Shown here piece by piece: positions 54,823-63,976 of a DNA stretch of 64,000 nucleotides. The translations under genes and the position numbers were made by a program. The stretch's first letter is position 1; every line of letters begins with the position of its first letter. Under the pieces are notes generated by a model. That model had not been told where the DNA came from. It saw only the letters and a list, made by a program, of their open reading frames with translations, and did no database searches. Source of the stretch: Psychrobacter sp. UBA5136 (lineage in GTDB: Bacteria; Pseudomonadota; Gammaproteobacteria; Pseudomonadales; Moraxellaceae); NCBI RefSeq assembly GCF_002414005.1, contig NZ_DHYG01000054.1, forward strand, positions 10,221 through 74,220, written 5' to 3'.

Positions 54823-55989
54823 TTATGCTTTAACCGCATCGACAATTTTTTGCGCTGCGTCTGCAAGGCCCTGAGCTGAGATAATTTTTACATCAGATTG
54901 CTCTAGTAGCTCGGCACCTTTTTCAGCGTTGTTACCTTCTAAGCGAACAACAACAGGAACTTGAACGTTCACTTCTTTAACTGCTTCGATAATCGCTTCT
55001 GCAATCATGTCACAACGTACGATACCGCCGAAGATGTTAATTAAAACGCCTTCAACGCTGCTGTCTTCTAGAATGATTTTGAACGCTTCAACCACGCGAT
55101 CTTTGGTTGCACCGCCGCCAACGTCCAAGAAGTTAGCAGGTTTGCCGCCGTACAGTTTGATGATGTCCATCGTTGCCATGGCAAGACCAGCACCGTTTAC
55201 CATACAACCGATGTTACCTTCTAGAGCAACATAGTTTAGGTCAAACTCAGCCGCTTTTAGCTCACGCTCATTTTCTTGCGTTTTGTCTTGTAGGGCGGCA
55301 ATTTTAGGCAAACGATATAGTGCGTTTGAGTCGATACCGATTTTGCCATCAACACAAACGATTTCGCCATTTTCGCGAACCGCTAGTGGGTTAATCTCTA
55401 GTAGCGCAAAATCATTTTCTACAAATGCTTGATAAGCACCGGTCATTAATTTTACAAATTGATTGATTTGTTTGCCTTCAAGGCCAAGCTCAAACGCCAC
55501 TTCACGGGCTTGATAAGGCATGAGACCAACTAATGGGTCAACGCTGACTTTAAAGATTTTTTCTGGGGTTTCGCTTGCAACTTCTTCGATATCAACGCCG
55601 CCTTCGGTTGATGCCATAAAAGTAACACGGCGCGTAGAACGATCAACAACCGCGCCAAGATATAGCTCAGTTTGTACTGGATACATGTCTTCTGCAACCA
55701 AAACAAAATTCACTGGTTGGCCTTCGGCGTCAGTTTGGAAGGTAACCAAGTTAGTACCGATAAGCTCTTCCGCCACTTGTTTGGCTTCTTCACGAGTTTT
55801 AACTAGCTTTACACCGCCAGCTTTACCGCGACCACCCGCATGAACCTGCGCTTTAATAACCGCAATGTCGGTTGGCGTTTTATCAAAAGCAGCAGCTGCT
55901 TCGTCGCCATTATGAGCGATGATACCTTCTTGAATGGGCAGCCCGTAGCTTTTTAGTAGCTCTTTTGCTTGATACTCATGTAAATTCAT
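54823..55989 (-). CDS. sucC: Succinyl-CoA synthetase, beta subunit
   Basis: Carries the ATP-grasp domain of succinyl-CoA synthetase. 388 residues, exactly the E. coli length. MNLHEYQAKELLKSYGLPIQ at the start, VIKAQVHAGGRGKAGGVKL, ALEINPLAV and GGIVRCDMIAEAII are family blocks. ATG start, AAAGGA upstream. It follows lpd by 230 nt, an interval with two hairpins and a tandem repeat. Confidence 0.97.
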   Translation of the reverse strand: MNLHEYQAKELLKSYGLPIQEGIIAHNGDEAAAAFDKTPTDIAVIKAQVHAGGRGKAGGVKLVKTREEAKQVAEELIGTNLVTFQTDAEGQPVNFVLVAEDMYPVQTELYLGAVVDRSTRRVTFMASTEGGVDIEEVASETPEKIFKVSVDPLVGLMPYQAREVAFELGLEGKQINQFVKLMTGAYQAFVENDFALLEINPLAVRENGEIVCVDGKIGIDSNALYRLPKIAALQDKTQENERELKAAEFDLNYVALEGNIGCMVNGAGLAMATMDIIKLYGGKPANFLDVGGGATKDRVVEAFKIILEDSSVEGVLINIFGGIVRCDMIAEAIIEAVKEVNVQVPVVVRLEGNNAEKGAELLEQSDVKIISAQGLADAAQKIVDAVKA

Positions 55990-56032
55990 TGATTGTATCC
56001 TTTATTTTTTACAATTAATAAAAAGTGAAAAC

Positions 56033-56063
56033 AAGTGCCTAGCAGAATATCTCTGCGGCACTT
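56033..56063 (-). other. Compound hairpin before sucC
   Basis: AAGTGCC (56033-56039) / GGCACTT (56057-56063) enclose GCAGA/TCTGC around an ATATC loop. On the minus strand TTGTTTTC follows, so it is terminator-like. It lies about 45 nt before the sucC ATG. Confidence 0.6.
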
Positions 56064-56071
56064 ATGATGAC

Positions 56072-56103
56072 GACGGCCGCTACTTTTATAGGGATAGCGG
56101 TCG
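56072..56103 (-). other. Second hairpin in the lpd-sucC gap
   Basis: GGCCGCTA / TAGCGGTC (one G-U) enclose an AT-rich loop. No T-run, so a stability or processing element is more likely than a terminator. Confidence 0.5.
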
Positions 56104-56162
56104 CACCATCAGGTCAAACTTGATATTTACTCAAACGCCTTTAATGACTTAAAAGCTTTTTG

Positions 56163-56210
56163 TCTTAAACGCAGTGACTCTTAAACGCCGTGAATCTTAA
56201 ACGCTTTTGA
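56163..56210. repeat. 16-bp tandem repeat in the lpd-sucC gap
   Basis: Three units at 56163-56178, 56179-56194 and 56195-56210 share TCTTAAACGC and differ in the last six bases; a degenerate fourth unit (GACTTAAAAGC) precedes them at about 56147. It starts just after the lpd stop. Confidence 0.65.
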
Positions 56211-56219
56211 GCTAAAAAA

Positions 56220-57671
56220 TTACTTACGTTTTTTACGCTGGATGGCGTGAATCGCGCGGCCATCTGCTGATAACGCCGCTTCATGAACCGCTTCAGAGAT
56301 GGTTGGATGCGCAAACGTCATCAACTGCAAATCTTCGATGCTAGAAACAAATTCCATCGCAATCATACCTTGATGGACAATGTCGCCCGCACCAGCACAG
56401 ATAGCATGCATACCTAATAGACGGTCTGTTTTGGCATCAGCAACGACCTTGATAGAGCCTTGTGCTTCACTTTGCGCAAGTGCACGGCCGTTAGCTGCTA
56501 GGTTAAATGAGCCAGTTTTAATTTCATAACCCGCTTCAGTTGCTTCTTGCTCAGTCAAACCAACCCAGGCAATTTCTGGGTGAGTATAAATGACATTGAT
56601 AATCGTGTCATAGTTAACTTGCGCTTTTTCACCATGAATGCGCTCAACCGCCATCATGCCCTCTTCCATCGCCTTATGCGCAAGCATAGGGCCACGGACT
56701 AAGTCACCAATGGCGTAAACACCATCAAGGTTGGTTTTACACTGGTCATCAACCTCGATAAGACCGCGCTCAGTTAAAGTGATACCGCTGTCTTCGCCCA
56801 ACAGTTTTTCAGAGTAAGCACGGCGGCCAACGCAAACGATAAGCTTATCAAAGCTTTCTTCAGATGACTCACCTTTGGCTTCGCTGGTCACAACGACTTG
56901 ATCGCCTTTGACTTCAGCATTGGTCACTTTGGTATCAACACGGATATCAAGGCCTTGTTTTTTCAGTATCTTACCAGCTTCTTTAGCAATGTCTTTGTCA
57001 GCAGCAGCTAAGAAACTTGGTAGGGCCTCATAAACAACTACTTCTGCACCCAAACGGCGCCATACTGAACCAAGCTCAAGACCAATCACGCCTGCCCCAA
57101 TCACGCCTAAACGCTTTGGCACTTCAGTGAAATCAAGCGCGCCGGTAGAGTCAACGATACGGTCGCCATCAGTTTTTGCCACGGGAATATCAATCGGTAC
57201 CGAACCTGCCGCAAGAATCACGTTCTTAGCAGTGATGGTGGTCTCAGAGTCGTCTTCTAATGCGGTAAATTTAACTTTTTTATCCGCGCCTTTACCATCT
57301 TCTAATGTGCCCCAGCCTTGTAGCCAGTCAACGCCATTACCTTTTAACAATGCTGCAACGCCGCCGGTCAATTGCTTAACGATGCCTTCTTTACGCGCAA
57401 TCATTTGCTCAACATCGATTGCAACGTCGCCTGTGCTAATACCATGCTCAGCAAGGTCATGCTTGGTGGCTTCATAGCGATGCGAGCTATCGAGTAGCGC
57501 CTTTGATGGGATACAACCGACGTTTAAGCAAGTACCGCCGAGGGCTGGCTCACCTTTATAAACGCGTTTTTCGATACAAGCCACGCTCATACCTAACTGT
57601 CCTGCACGAATCGCTGCTTCGTAACCACCAGGTCCGCCGCCGATGACGACTAAATCATAATTGTCTTTCAT
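56220..57671 (-). CDS. lpd: Dihydrolipoyl dehydrogenase (E3)
   Basis: Flavoprotein that reoxidises the dihydrolipoyl groups of 2-oxoglutarate (and often pyruvate) dehydrogenase with NAD. 483 residues. FAD loop GGGPGGYEAA (11-20), redox cysteines Cys48 and Cys53 in GGTCLNVGCIPSK, NAD loop GAGVIGLELGSVW, and the C-terminal catalytic His in the HPTISEAVHEAAL block. ATG start with AGGAA upstream. It lies between sucB and sucC; a terminator-like hairpin separates it from sucB. Confidence 0.97.
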   Translation of the reverse strand: MKDNYDLVVIGGGPGGYEAAIRAGQLGMSVACIEKRVYKGEPALGGTCLNVGCIPSKALLDSSHRYEATKHDLAEHGISTGDVAIDVEQMIARKEGIVKQLTGGVAALLKGNGVDWLQGWGTLEDGKGADKKVKFTALEDDSETTITAKNVILAAGSVPIDIPVAKTDGDRIVDSTGALDFTEVPKRLGVIGAGVIGLELGSVWRRLGAEVVVYEALPSFLAAADKDIAKEAGKILKKQGLDIRVDTKVTNAEVKGDQVVVTSEAKGESSEESFDKLIVCVGRRAYSEKLLGEDSGITLTERGLIEVDDQCKTNLDGVYAIGDLVRGPMLAHKAMEEGMMAVERIHGEKAQVNYDTIINVIYTHPEIAWVGLTEQEATEAGYEIKTGSFNLAANGRALAQSEAQGSIKVVADAKTDRLLGMHAICAGAGDIVHQGMIAMEFVSSIEDLQLMTFAHPTISEAVHEAALSADGRAIHAIQRKKRK

Positions 57672-57788
57672 AGTACGTTCCTATTATTCATATATGGTGC
57701 TAATTTTATTCATCATATAAGCGATTTCTTTATTAACCACAAAGCAAAAAAATGCTAAGAATAGCTAAAAAATCATCTGCACAAAGTG

Positions 57789-57824
57789 AAAAAGCTTGTA
57801 TCAGTGGTTACCGATACAAGCTTA
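57789..57824 (-). terminator. Terminator-like hairpin between sucB and lpd
   Basis: AAGCTTGTATC (57792-57802) / GATACAAGCTT (57813-57823), an 11-bp perfect stem with a 10-nt loop, followed on the minus strand by TTT and C. It starts about 6 nt past the sucB stop, so it may limit read-through into lpd. Confidence 0.65.
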
Positions 57825-57829
57825 AAAGC

Positions 57830-59092
57830 TTACAGATCTAGGAGAAGCATAGTAGGATCTTCGACCAAATCTTTCAGAGTGACCAAGAATTGTACCGCTT
57901 CTTTACCATCAATCATACGGTGGTCATAAGATAGGGCAAGATACATCATTGGTAAAATTTTCACTTCGCCATTCACCGCCATAGGACGATCATTGATAGC
58001 ATGCATACCCAAGATAGCGGTTTGCGGTGGGTTCAAGATAGGCGTTGACATGAGTGAACCAAATACGCCGCCGTTTGAAATGGTAAATGTACCGCCCGTC
58101 ATCTCATCAAGACCAAGCTTGCCTTCTTTTGCTTTACCGCCGTACTCACGAATCTTAGCTTCAACATCCGCCATGCTCATGCGATCGGTATCGCGCAATA
58201 CAGGCACCACTAGTCCGCGATCTGACGATACAGCCACACCGATATCATAGTAGCCATGATAAACGATATCATCACCGTCTAGTGAAGCGTTAACTGCTGG
58301 GAAGCGTTTGAGCGCTTCGGTTGCCGCTTTCACAAATAACGACATAAAGCCTAGGCGCACACCATGACGCTTCTCGAACTGATCTTTGTACTTAGTACGC
58401 ATGTCCATCAACGGTTTCATGTTGACTTCGTTAAACGTGGTTAGCATGGCCGTTTCTTGTGAAGCCGCTAGCAGACGATTAGCAACTGTCTTACGTAGAC
58501 GCGTCATTGGCACACGTTTTTCAGTACGCTCACCAGTTGCTTCAGCGACAGGGCGACCGCTATCAGACTTGATAGAACTGTCAGCTTTTAGCGTTGGATT
58601 TGCCATGTCAGACTTAGTTACGCGGCCGCCGCGTCCACTACCTTCGACGTTTTTAGGATCAACGCCGGACTCTTTTGCTGCTTTACGCACCGCAGGGCTT
58701 TGATCTTTATGGTCGGCTTCGTCTTTTTTATCCGTTGCTTGTACTGGCTCACCGCCATCGGCAGCTTGTCTAGGCTGCACAGGCGCTTCCGGCTGCTCTG
58801 GATCGACTGCTGGCGCATCAGCACTATCGCTGCTGCCACCACTCGCGCTAGCGCTAGCCCCTGCTTCAAACTCTGCGATTAGCTCGTCAGATAAAACCGT
58901 GTCGTCAACTTGTTTAATGATTTTAGTCACCACACCGTTGTCAGGTGCAACCACTTCTAGTACCACTTTATCAGTTTCGATTTCAGCCAATAAATCATCA
59001 CGGCTGACTTCTTGACCTTCAGTGACGTGCCATTCCACGATGGTGCCATCGGCAACCGATTCTGGAAAAACGGGGGCTTTAATCTCAGCCAT
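57830..59092 (-). CDS. sucB: 2-oxoglutarate dehydrogenase E2, dihydrolipoyl succinyltransferase
   Basis: Core of the 2-oxoglutarate dehydrogenase complex. 420 residues: lipoyl domain with lipoyl-lysine Lys42 in EIETDKVV; Ala/Ser/Pro-rich linkers; E3-binding domain SPAVRKAAKESGVDPKNVEG and GRGGRVTKSD; catalytic domain ending in SYDHRMIDGKEAVQF with the active His. Length is close to E. coli SucB (405). ATG start with AAGGAG upstream. It follows sucA by 155 nt. Confidence 0.97.
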   Translation of the reverse strand: MAEIKAPVFPESVADGTIVEWHVTEGQEVSRDDLLAEIETDKVVLEVVAPDNGVVTKIIKQVDDTVLSDELIAEFEAGASASASGGSSDSADAPAVDPEQPEAPVQPRQAADGGEPVQATDKKDEADHKDQSPAVRKAAKESGVDPKNVEGSGRGGRVTKSDMANPTLKADSSIKSDSGRPVAEATGERTEKRVPMTRLRKTVANRLLAASQETAMLTTFNEVNMKPLMDMRTKYKDQFEKRHGVRLGFMSLFVKAATEALKRFPAVNASLDGDDIVYHGYYDIGVAVSSDRGLVVPVLRDTDRMSMADVEAKIREYGGKAKEGKLGLDEMTGGTFTISNGGVFGSLMSTPILNPPQTAILGMHAINDRPMAVNGEVKILPMMYLALSYDHRMIDGKEAVQFLVTLKDLVEDPTMLLLDL

Positions 59093-59143
59093 CGATATAC
59101 TCCTTAGATATTGATATTACTCTTTATTATTAAGTCGTGATAG

Positions 59144-59199
59144 GCAGTCAATACCATTCTAAATTGTCTTACTGCAATGGTAATACCGGTACGGACTGT
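59144..59199 (-). other. Possible stem-loop in the sucA-sucB gap
   Basis: TACCATT (59152-59158) / AATGGTA (59176-59182) with outer CAGTC / GACTG pairing (59145-59149 and 59194-59198). The loop is 17 nt and the outer arm spacing is uneven. Confidence 0.35.
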
Positions 59200-59247
59200 C
59201 ATCGCCTGATTCGTGTCTCTTACATAATCTGTTGCTTAAATGAGCGA

Positions 59248-62133
59248 TTACTTAGACAGCTCATCCACACTGACGCCAAGGCCACCCGCAATCAATGCTT
59301 GCTGCTGCTGAACATGCAGTATTGGCGAGCCTGTCGCTGGCGCTGCACTGGCAGGACGCGCGACCGGTTCCATGACTTTCGCCTTGGTCGGATGCGGTAC
59401 GACAATGCGGAACATATGCGGCGCTAAGTAATACCAAGCACCTTGGTTAAGCGGCTCTTCTTGCGTCCAAACGATTTCTTTTAAGTTACTGTACTTTTCA
59501 ATTTCAGCAATCAAACGTGCTTCTGGCAATGGATAAAGCTGCTCAATACGCACAATCGCCACATGATCCAAACCGAGAGCACGGCGTTGTTCTAACAAGT
59601 CATAATAGACTTTCCCGCCGCATAGCACCATGCGCGTCACGTTGTCGTTGTTTTGCTGATCGATCTCTGGCAGTACTGTCTCAAACTTGCCGTTGGCCAG
59701 TTCTTCAAGCGTTGAGGTCGCAAGTTTATGACGCAGCAAGCTCTTCGGTGACATAACAATCAATGGTTTACGAATCGGACGTACCGCTTGACGACGTAAC
59801 GCATGATAGATTTGTGCTGGCGTCGTTGGGGTAATGACTTGCATGTTGTCTTCGGCACATAACTGTAAGAAGCGCTCAAGACGGGCAGATGAATGCTCAG
59901 GACCTTGACCTTCAAAGCCGTGCGGTAACAACATGGTTAGACCACAAACGCGCTGCCACTTTGTCTCACCACTTGAGATAAACTGGTCAATCACCACTTG
60001 GGCGCCATTGACGAAGTCACCAAACTGCGCTTCCCAGACGATTAGCGCATTTGGCACAGTTGTTGCGTAACCATATTCAAATGCTAGTACCGCTTCTTCT
60101 GACAATAATGAGTTATAGGTCGCAAAGCGCGCTTGTGTTTCACTAATGTGTGACAGTGGCACGTACATGCTGCCGTCATTGACGTTATAGATTTCACTAT
60201 GGCGGTGTGAGAAGGTACCTCGGCCGACATCTTCACCAGTAATACGTACCAATACATTATCATTATCCACGAGTGATGCGTACGCAAGCGTTTCAGCAGC
60301 GCCCCAGTTTAGCGGCTCTTCGCCCGTTTGCATCGCTAAACGCTGCTCGACCACTTTTTGGACTTGACGCTGAAGCTTATAGCCTTCTGGCATTTGCGCC
60401 ATACGGCGGCCATACTCTTTTAGCTTTTCGATATCGACACTTGTATCCCAATCATCCACCAAGTCATGACCCAAATAAGGTTTCCAATCGACAAATAGCG
60501 CTTCGTTAGGTTTGCTCACTAAAGAGTTGGCCACATAGTCGCCGCGGTCGAGCGATTCACGGTACTCATCTTCGTACTGCTGGGCTTCCGCTTCGCTTAA
60601 CACACCGTCTTTGATAAGCTGCTGCGCATAGATAGTACGAGTGGTTGGTAATTTTTTGATGACTGCATACATCAGTGGCTGAGTCGCTGATGGCTCATCG
60701 GCTTCGTTATGACCGTTACGGCGATAACAGAACAAATCAATAATAATGTCTTTGTCAAACTCATGACGGTAATCTAACGCCAACTGCGCAGCAAATACCA
60801 CTGACTCCGGATCATCACCATTTACGTGTAAGATAGGCGCATGAACCATTTTTGCGACGTCAGTACAATACTCGGTTGAGCGCGCATCTTCTTGACGGCT
60901 GGTGGTAAAACCAACTTGGTTATTGATAACAATATGGACTGTACCGCCCGTGGTATAAGCACGGGTTTGTGACATTTGGAAGGTTTCTTGGACCACGCCT
61001 TGACCAGCAAAAGCAGCATCACCATGAATGACGATGGGCAATACTGAGTTACCAGTTTTACTGTCTTGTAATGGTTGGTCATTACGGCGAACTTGACGCG
61101 CGCGTACGGAGCCTTGCAAAACTGGCGCCACAATTTCAAGATGCGATGGGTTAAAGGCTAGAGCCAAATGTGCCTCACCGCCTGGGGTCATGACGTTAGA
61201 TGAAAAACCATTGTGATATTTAACGTCACCTGAGCCTTTTTCTGGCTGTACTTTACCATCGAACTCATCAAACAAATCGGCAGGGTTTTTACCTAAGATA
61301 TTGACCAATAGGTTTAAACGGCCTCGGTGCGCCATACCAATGACCATCTCTTTGGTGCCATAACCGCCAGCACGCTGGATGATTTCATTGATAGCAGGGA
61401 TAAAGCTCTCGCCACCTTCCAGACCAAAACGCTTAACGCCCGTATATTTACGAGCCAGATACTTTTCTAAACCTTCAGCTGCGGTTAAACGCTCAAGAAT
61501 TGAGAGACGTTTTTCTTTATCAAACTCGATATAACCCAGGTTGGTCTCTAGATATTTTTCCATCCAGCGTTTTTCAGTGCTGGTGGTGACGTGCATATAC
61601 TCGACACCGATATAACGGCAGTACACCCGCTCCATAATTTCGATAATCTCACGCAGCGTCGCCTCATCCTTGCCAATATTTAAATCATTGGTTGGAAATA
61701 CCGTATCGAGGTCGGCTTCAGAAAGATTGTGGTAAGCAAGCGTCAAATCTTCCACTTCTGCACGTGGATGCAAATCTAAGGGATCAAGCTTAGCGCGGCG
61801 GTGACCACGGCGACGGTAAGCTGAAATCAGCTGCTGCACACCCATTTGTTTTGGGTCGGCACAGTTACGCGAATCGTCAGCCGTTGAGCCAGATGTTTCA
61901 GCGCTTACTTTATTCGCCGTCTGATTGCGCGCCAGCAACAAGAACTGATCTTTGATTGCATTATGCGGGGCATCATTTGGTGATTTGTATTGTTCAAAAT
62001 ACGCTTGCCAATCGTTATCAACGCTACTAGGATCAGCGAGATATTGCTCATAGAGCGCTTCGATATAATTGGCGTTATCGGCAGCCAGTTCAGTATGATC
62101 TAGGCTTGCGGCTTCTTTAGTTATACTATTCAT
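59248..62133 (-). CDS. sucA: 2-oxoglutarate dehydrogenase E1
   Basis: Thiamine-diphosphate decarboxylase of the 2-oxoglutarate dehydrogenase complex. 961 residues (E. coli 933). The N-terminal part carries the E2-contact segment NYIEALYEQYLADPSSVD; RRGHRRAKLDPL, GMAHRGRLNLL, GDAAFAGQGVVQETFQMS and the ThDP-binding FNPSHLEIVAPVLQGS are visible, and QVGFTTS later. ATG start. It is the first suc gene, 946 nt after sdhB, so it should have its own promoter. Confidence 0.97.
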   Translation of the reverse strand: MNSITKEAASLDHTELAADNANYIEALYEQYLADPSSVDNDWQAYFEQYKSPNDAPHNAIKDQFLLLARNQTANKVSAETSGSTADDSRNCADPKQMGVQQLISAYRRRGHRRAKLDPLDLHPRAEVEDLTLAYHNLSEADLDTVFPTNDLNIGKDEATLREIIEIMERVYCRYIGVEYMHVTTSTEKRWMEKYLETNLGYIEFDKEKRLSILERLTAAEGLEKYLARKYTGVKRFGLEGGESFIPAINEIIQRAGGYGTKEMVIGMAHRGRLNLLVNILGKNPADLFDEFDGKVQPEKGSGDVKYHNGFSSNVMTPGGEAHLALAFNPSHLEIVAPVLQGSVRARQVRRNDQPLQDSKTGNSVLPIVIHGDAAFAGQGVVQETFQMSQTRAYTTGGTVHIVINNQVGFTTSRQEDARSTEYCTDVAKMVHAPILHVNGDDPESVVFAAQLALDYRHEFDKDIIIDLFCYRRNGHNEADEPSATQPLMYAVIKKLPTTRTIYAQQLIKDGVLSEAEAQQYEDEYRESLDRGDYVANSLVSKPNEALFVDWKPYLGHDLVDDWDTSVDIEKLKEYGRRMAQMPEGYKLQRQVQKVVEQRLAMQTGEEPLNWGAAETLAYASLVDNDNVLVRITGEDVGRGTFSHRHSEIYNVNDGSMYVPLSHISETQARFATYNSLLSEEAVLAFEYGYATTVPNALIVWEAQFGDFVNGAQVVIDQFISSGETKWQRVCGLTMLLPHGFEGQGPEHSSARLERFLQLCAEDNMQVITPTTPAQIYHALRRQAVRPIRKPLIVMSPKSLLRHKLATSTLEELANGKFETVLPEIDQQNNDNVTRMVLCGGKVYYDLLEQRRALGLDHVAIVRIEQLYPLPEARLIAEIEKYSNLKEIVWTQEEPLNQGAWYYLAPHMFRIVVPHPTKAKVMEPVARPASAAPATGSPILHVQQQQALIAGGLGVSVDELSK

Positions 62134-62495
62134 AATAATCGTCTATTTGATAGATAAATGAATGGAATCGTGCTTATTATTGTGTTATTCGTTGTATATT
62201 AGCGACATCAGTCATCGCCCTTTACCATTAAAACAATCTGCTAAATGTAATCGGTTAATTGAAACAGTTTATTAAGTGAGGCTACTGCTCATTAAAGCCA
62301 TCTGTCTAAAGCTATCTAACGATCAAAAGCTTGATTGCAATACCAATCTTATAATTAAAATTATTTGTGAACGGCGGGTTTTCTGAAGCGGCTCGTTTCA
62401 CAAAATTAATTTATATATAATGCTTTTAGTCATAACCAAATTGTAATAATAAGGTTTTAAACAAACGTCTCTTCTTTCAGTTAGCCTATTAATGG

Positions 62496-62532
62496 CTATT
62501 TCCACTGAATTGCTTTGCTATGGTGGAAATAG
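62496..62532. repeat. 10-bp inverted repeat in the sdhB-sucA gap
   Basis: CTATTTCCAC (62496-62505) and GTGGAAATAG (62523-62532) are perfect inverted copies around a 17-nt loop. There is no T-run, so it may be a dispersed palindrome or a protein-binding site. Confidence 0.6.
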
Positions 62533-63006
62533 GCATACTATTTCGCTAAATATACATTGCTGTATAGAGTAACATGCCTACCCTTTACGCCATAGTTTGT
62601 TTGTTCAATACTAGGTATTTACATAATAAATATCAATTATCATTTTTTGCTATTTGTTAATTTTTGATTTATGAAAAAATAACTATTGATAAACGCCTAT
62701 TAATAAGGATAAGACGCTTATAGTGCTAAATACGCTTATCACTCGTGCTGTGCGCTATACTTTTAAAAGTTCTTGTTGGCTAACCTTATAGAACGGTTAA
62801 TGACAAGATAACGCTTAACAAAAAGGTATTGTCACGCTTAATTATATAGACAGAGGGTTGATATAGCATGTCTTCTTACATACAAGCAACGTACTGTTAA
62901 TACAGCCTTACTTTCTATACTTAACTCGTCACTGTCCCTCAACAATCTCTTTTAAAACCTCAATCTTGCTATTCTAGCTCATCACGCATTATTAATATTG
63001 TTTAAT

Positions 63007-63038
63007 AAAAAACACCACCTAATGAGAGGTGGTGTTTT
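63007..63038 (-). terminator. Terminator of sdhB
   Basis: AACACCACCT / AGGTGGTGTT with a 6-nt loop, followed on the minus strand by TTTTTTATT. Confidence 0.92.
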
Positions 63039-63079
63039 GAACAGCGCTATTATAAAGCTAATTAACGATAAATGGTAGA

Positions 63080-63790
63080 CTAACCTGCTTGATCGATAAG
63101 TAAATCGCGTAGATGACCAATGGCTTTAGTTGGATTTAAGCCTTTTGGACACACTGAAACGCAGTTCATAATACCGCGGCAACGGAACAAGCTAAACGGA
63201 TCTTCCAAACGCGCTAGACGAGCACGGATATCGGTATCGCGGCTGTCAGAAACGAAACGGTTGGCGTTCAATAGGGCTGCTGGTCCCAAGAATTTATCAG
63301 GGTTCCACCAGAACGATGGGCAGCTGGTTGAACAACAAGCGCATAAAATACACTCGTACAAACCGTTTAATTTTTCACGTTGCTCAGGTGACTGCAAACG
63401 CTCTGTTGCGGGCGCTGGCTGGTCATTGATTAAGAACGGATGAACTTTTTCGTACTGCTCGTAAAATTGGTTCATGTCGACGACCAAATCACGAACCACG
63501 GGTAAACCTGGTAATGGACGAACCGTTACTTTTTCAGGCAAGGTGTTCATGTTAATCAAACATGCCAGACCATTTTTACCATTGATATTCATGCCATCAG
63601 AACCGCAGATGCCTTCACGGCACGAGCGACGGAAAGTAAGGGTTTCATCTTCTTTCTTTAGGCGTAATAACACGTCAAGCAACATACGATCTGAGTCCAA
63701 AAGCTCAATCGTATAGGTTTGCATGCGCGGTGCTGCGTCCACATCAGGATCGTAGCGATAGATTTCGATGGTGCGAGTACCTCGGCTCAT
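63080..63790 (-). CDS. sdhB: Succinate dehydrogenase iron-sulfur subunit
   Basis: Electron-transfer subunit of complex II at the inner membrane. 236 residues (E. coli 238). The three clusters are complete: [2Fe-2S] Cys57, Cys62, Cys65, Cys77; [4Fe-4S] Cys147, Cys150, Cys153 and the distal Cys214; [3Fe-4S] Cys157, Cys204, Cys210. I chose the ATG at 63790, 9 nt after GGAG; an in-frame GTG five codons earlier overlaps that site. It follows the sdhA end by 187 nt and ends in a strong terminator. Confidence 0.97.
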   Translation of the reverse strand: MSRGTRTIEIYRYDPDVDAAPRMQTYTIELLDSDRMLLDVLLRLKKEDETLTFRRSCREGICGSDGMNINGKNGLACLINMNTLPEKVTVRPLPGLPVVRDLVVDMNQFYEQYEKVHPFLINDQPAPATERLQSPEQREKLNGLYECILCACCSTSCPSFWWNPDKFLGPAALLNANRFVSDSRDTDIRARLARLEDPFSLFRCRGIMNCVSVCPKGLNPTKAIGHLRDLLIDQAG

Positions 63791-63851
63791 AATGCTAAAC
63801 TCCACACATTGGTGATGGCGGGCAGATAAGCGTGCAGTCTAGAGACTGTAT

Positions 63852-63889
63852 TTATCAGCGTTAGTATGACTACATCATAGCGCTGATAA
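63852..63889 (-). other. Extended hairpin in the sdhA-sdhB gap
   Basis: TTATCAGCG (63852-63860) / CGCTGATAA (63881-63889), with an inner TATGA/TCATA pair around CTACA. No T-run, so it probably acts as an RNA stability or processing element. Confidence 0.65.
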
Positions 63890-63976
63890 CGGCTTATCGC
63901 TGGCGCTCACCTTTTAATAAATGAATAAGGGATAAAACGTTAATTCTATGTATATACAAAACTGTATAGACCAGAA

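Larger units (their letters stand above)
62134..63079. other. 946-nt region between sdhB and sucA
   Basis: Very AT-rich. It contains the sdhB terminator (63007-63038), the inverted repeat at 62496-62532 and probably the sucA promoter, which I could not place. A TATAAT at 62416-62421 reads on the plus strand, away from sucA. No credible gene or RNA was seen. Confidence 0.4.
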
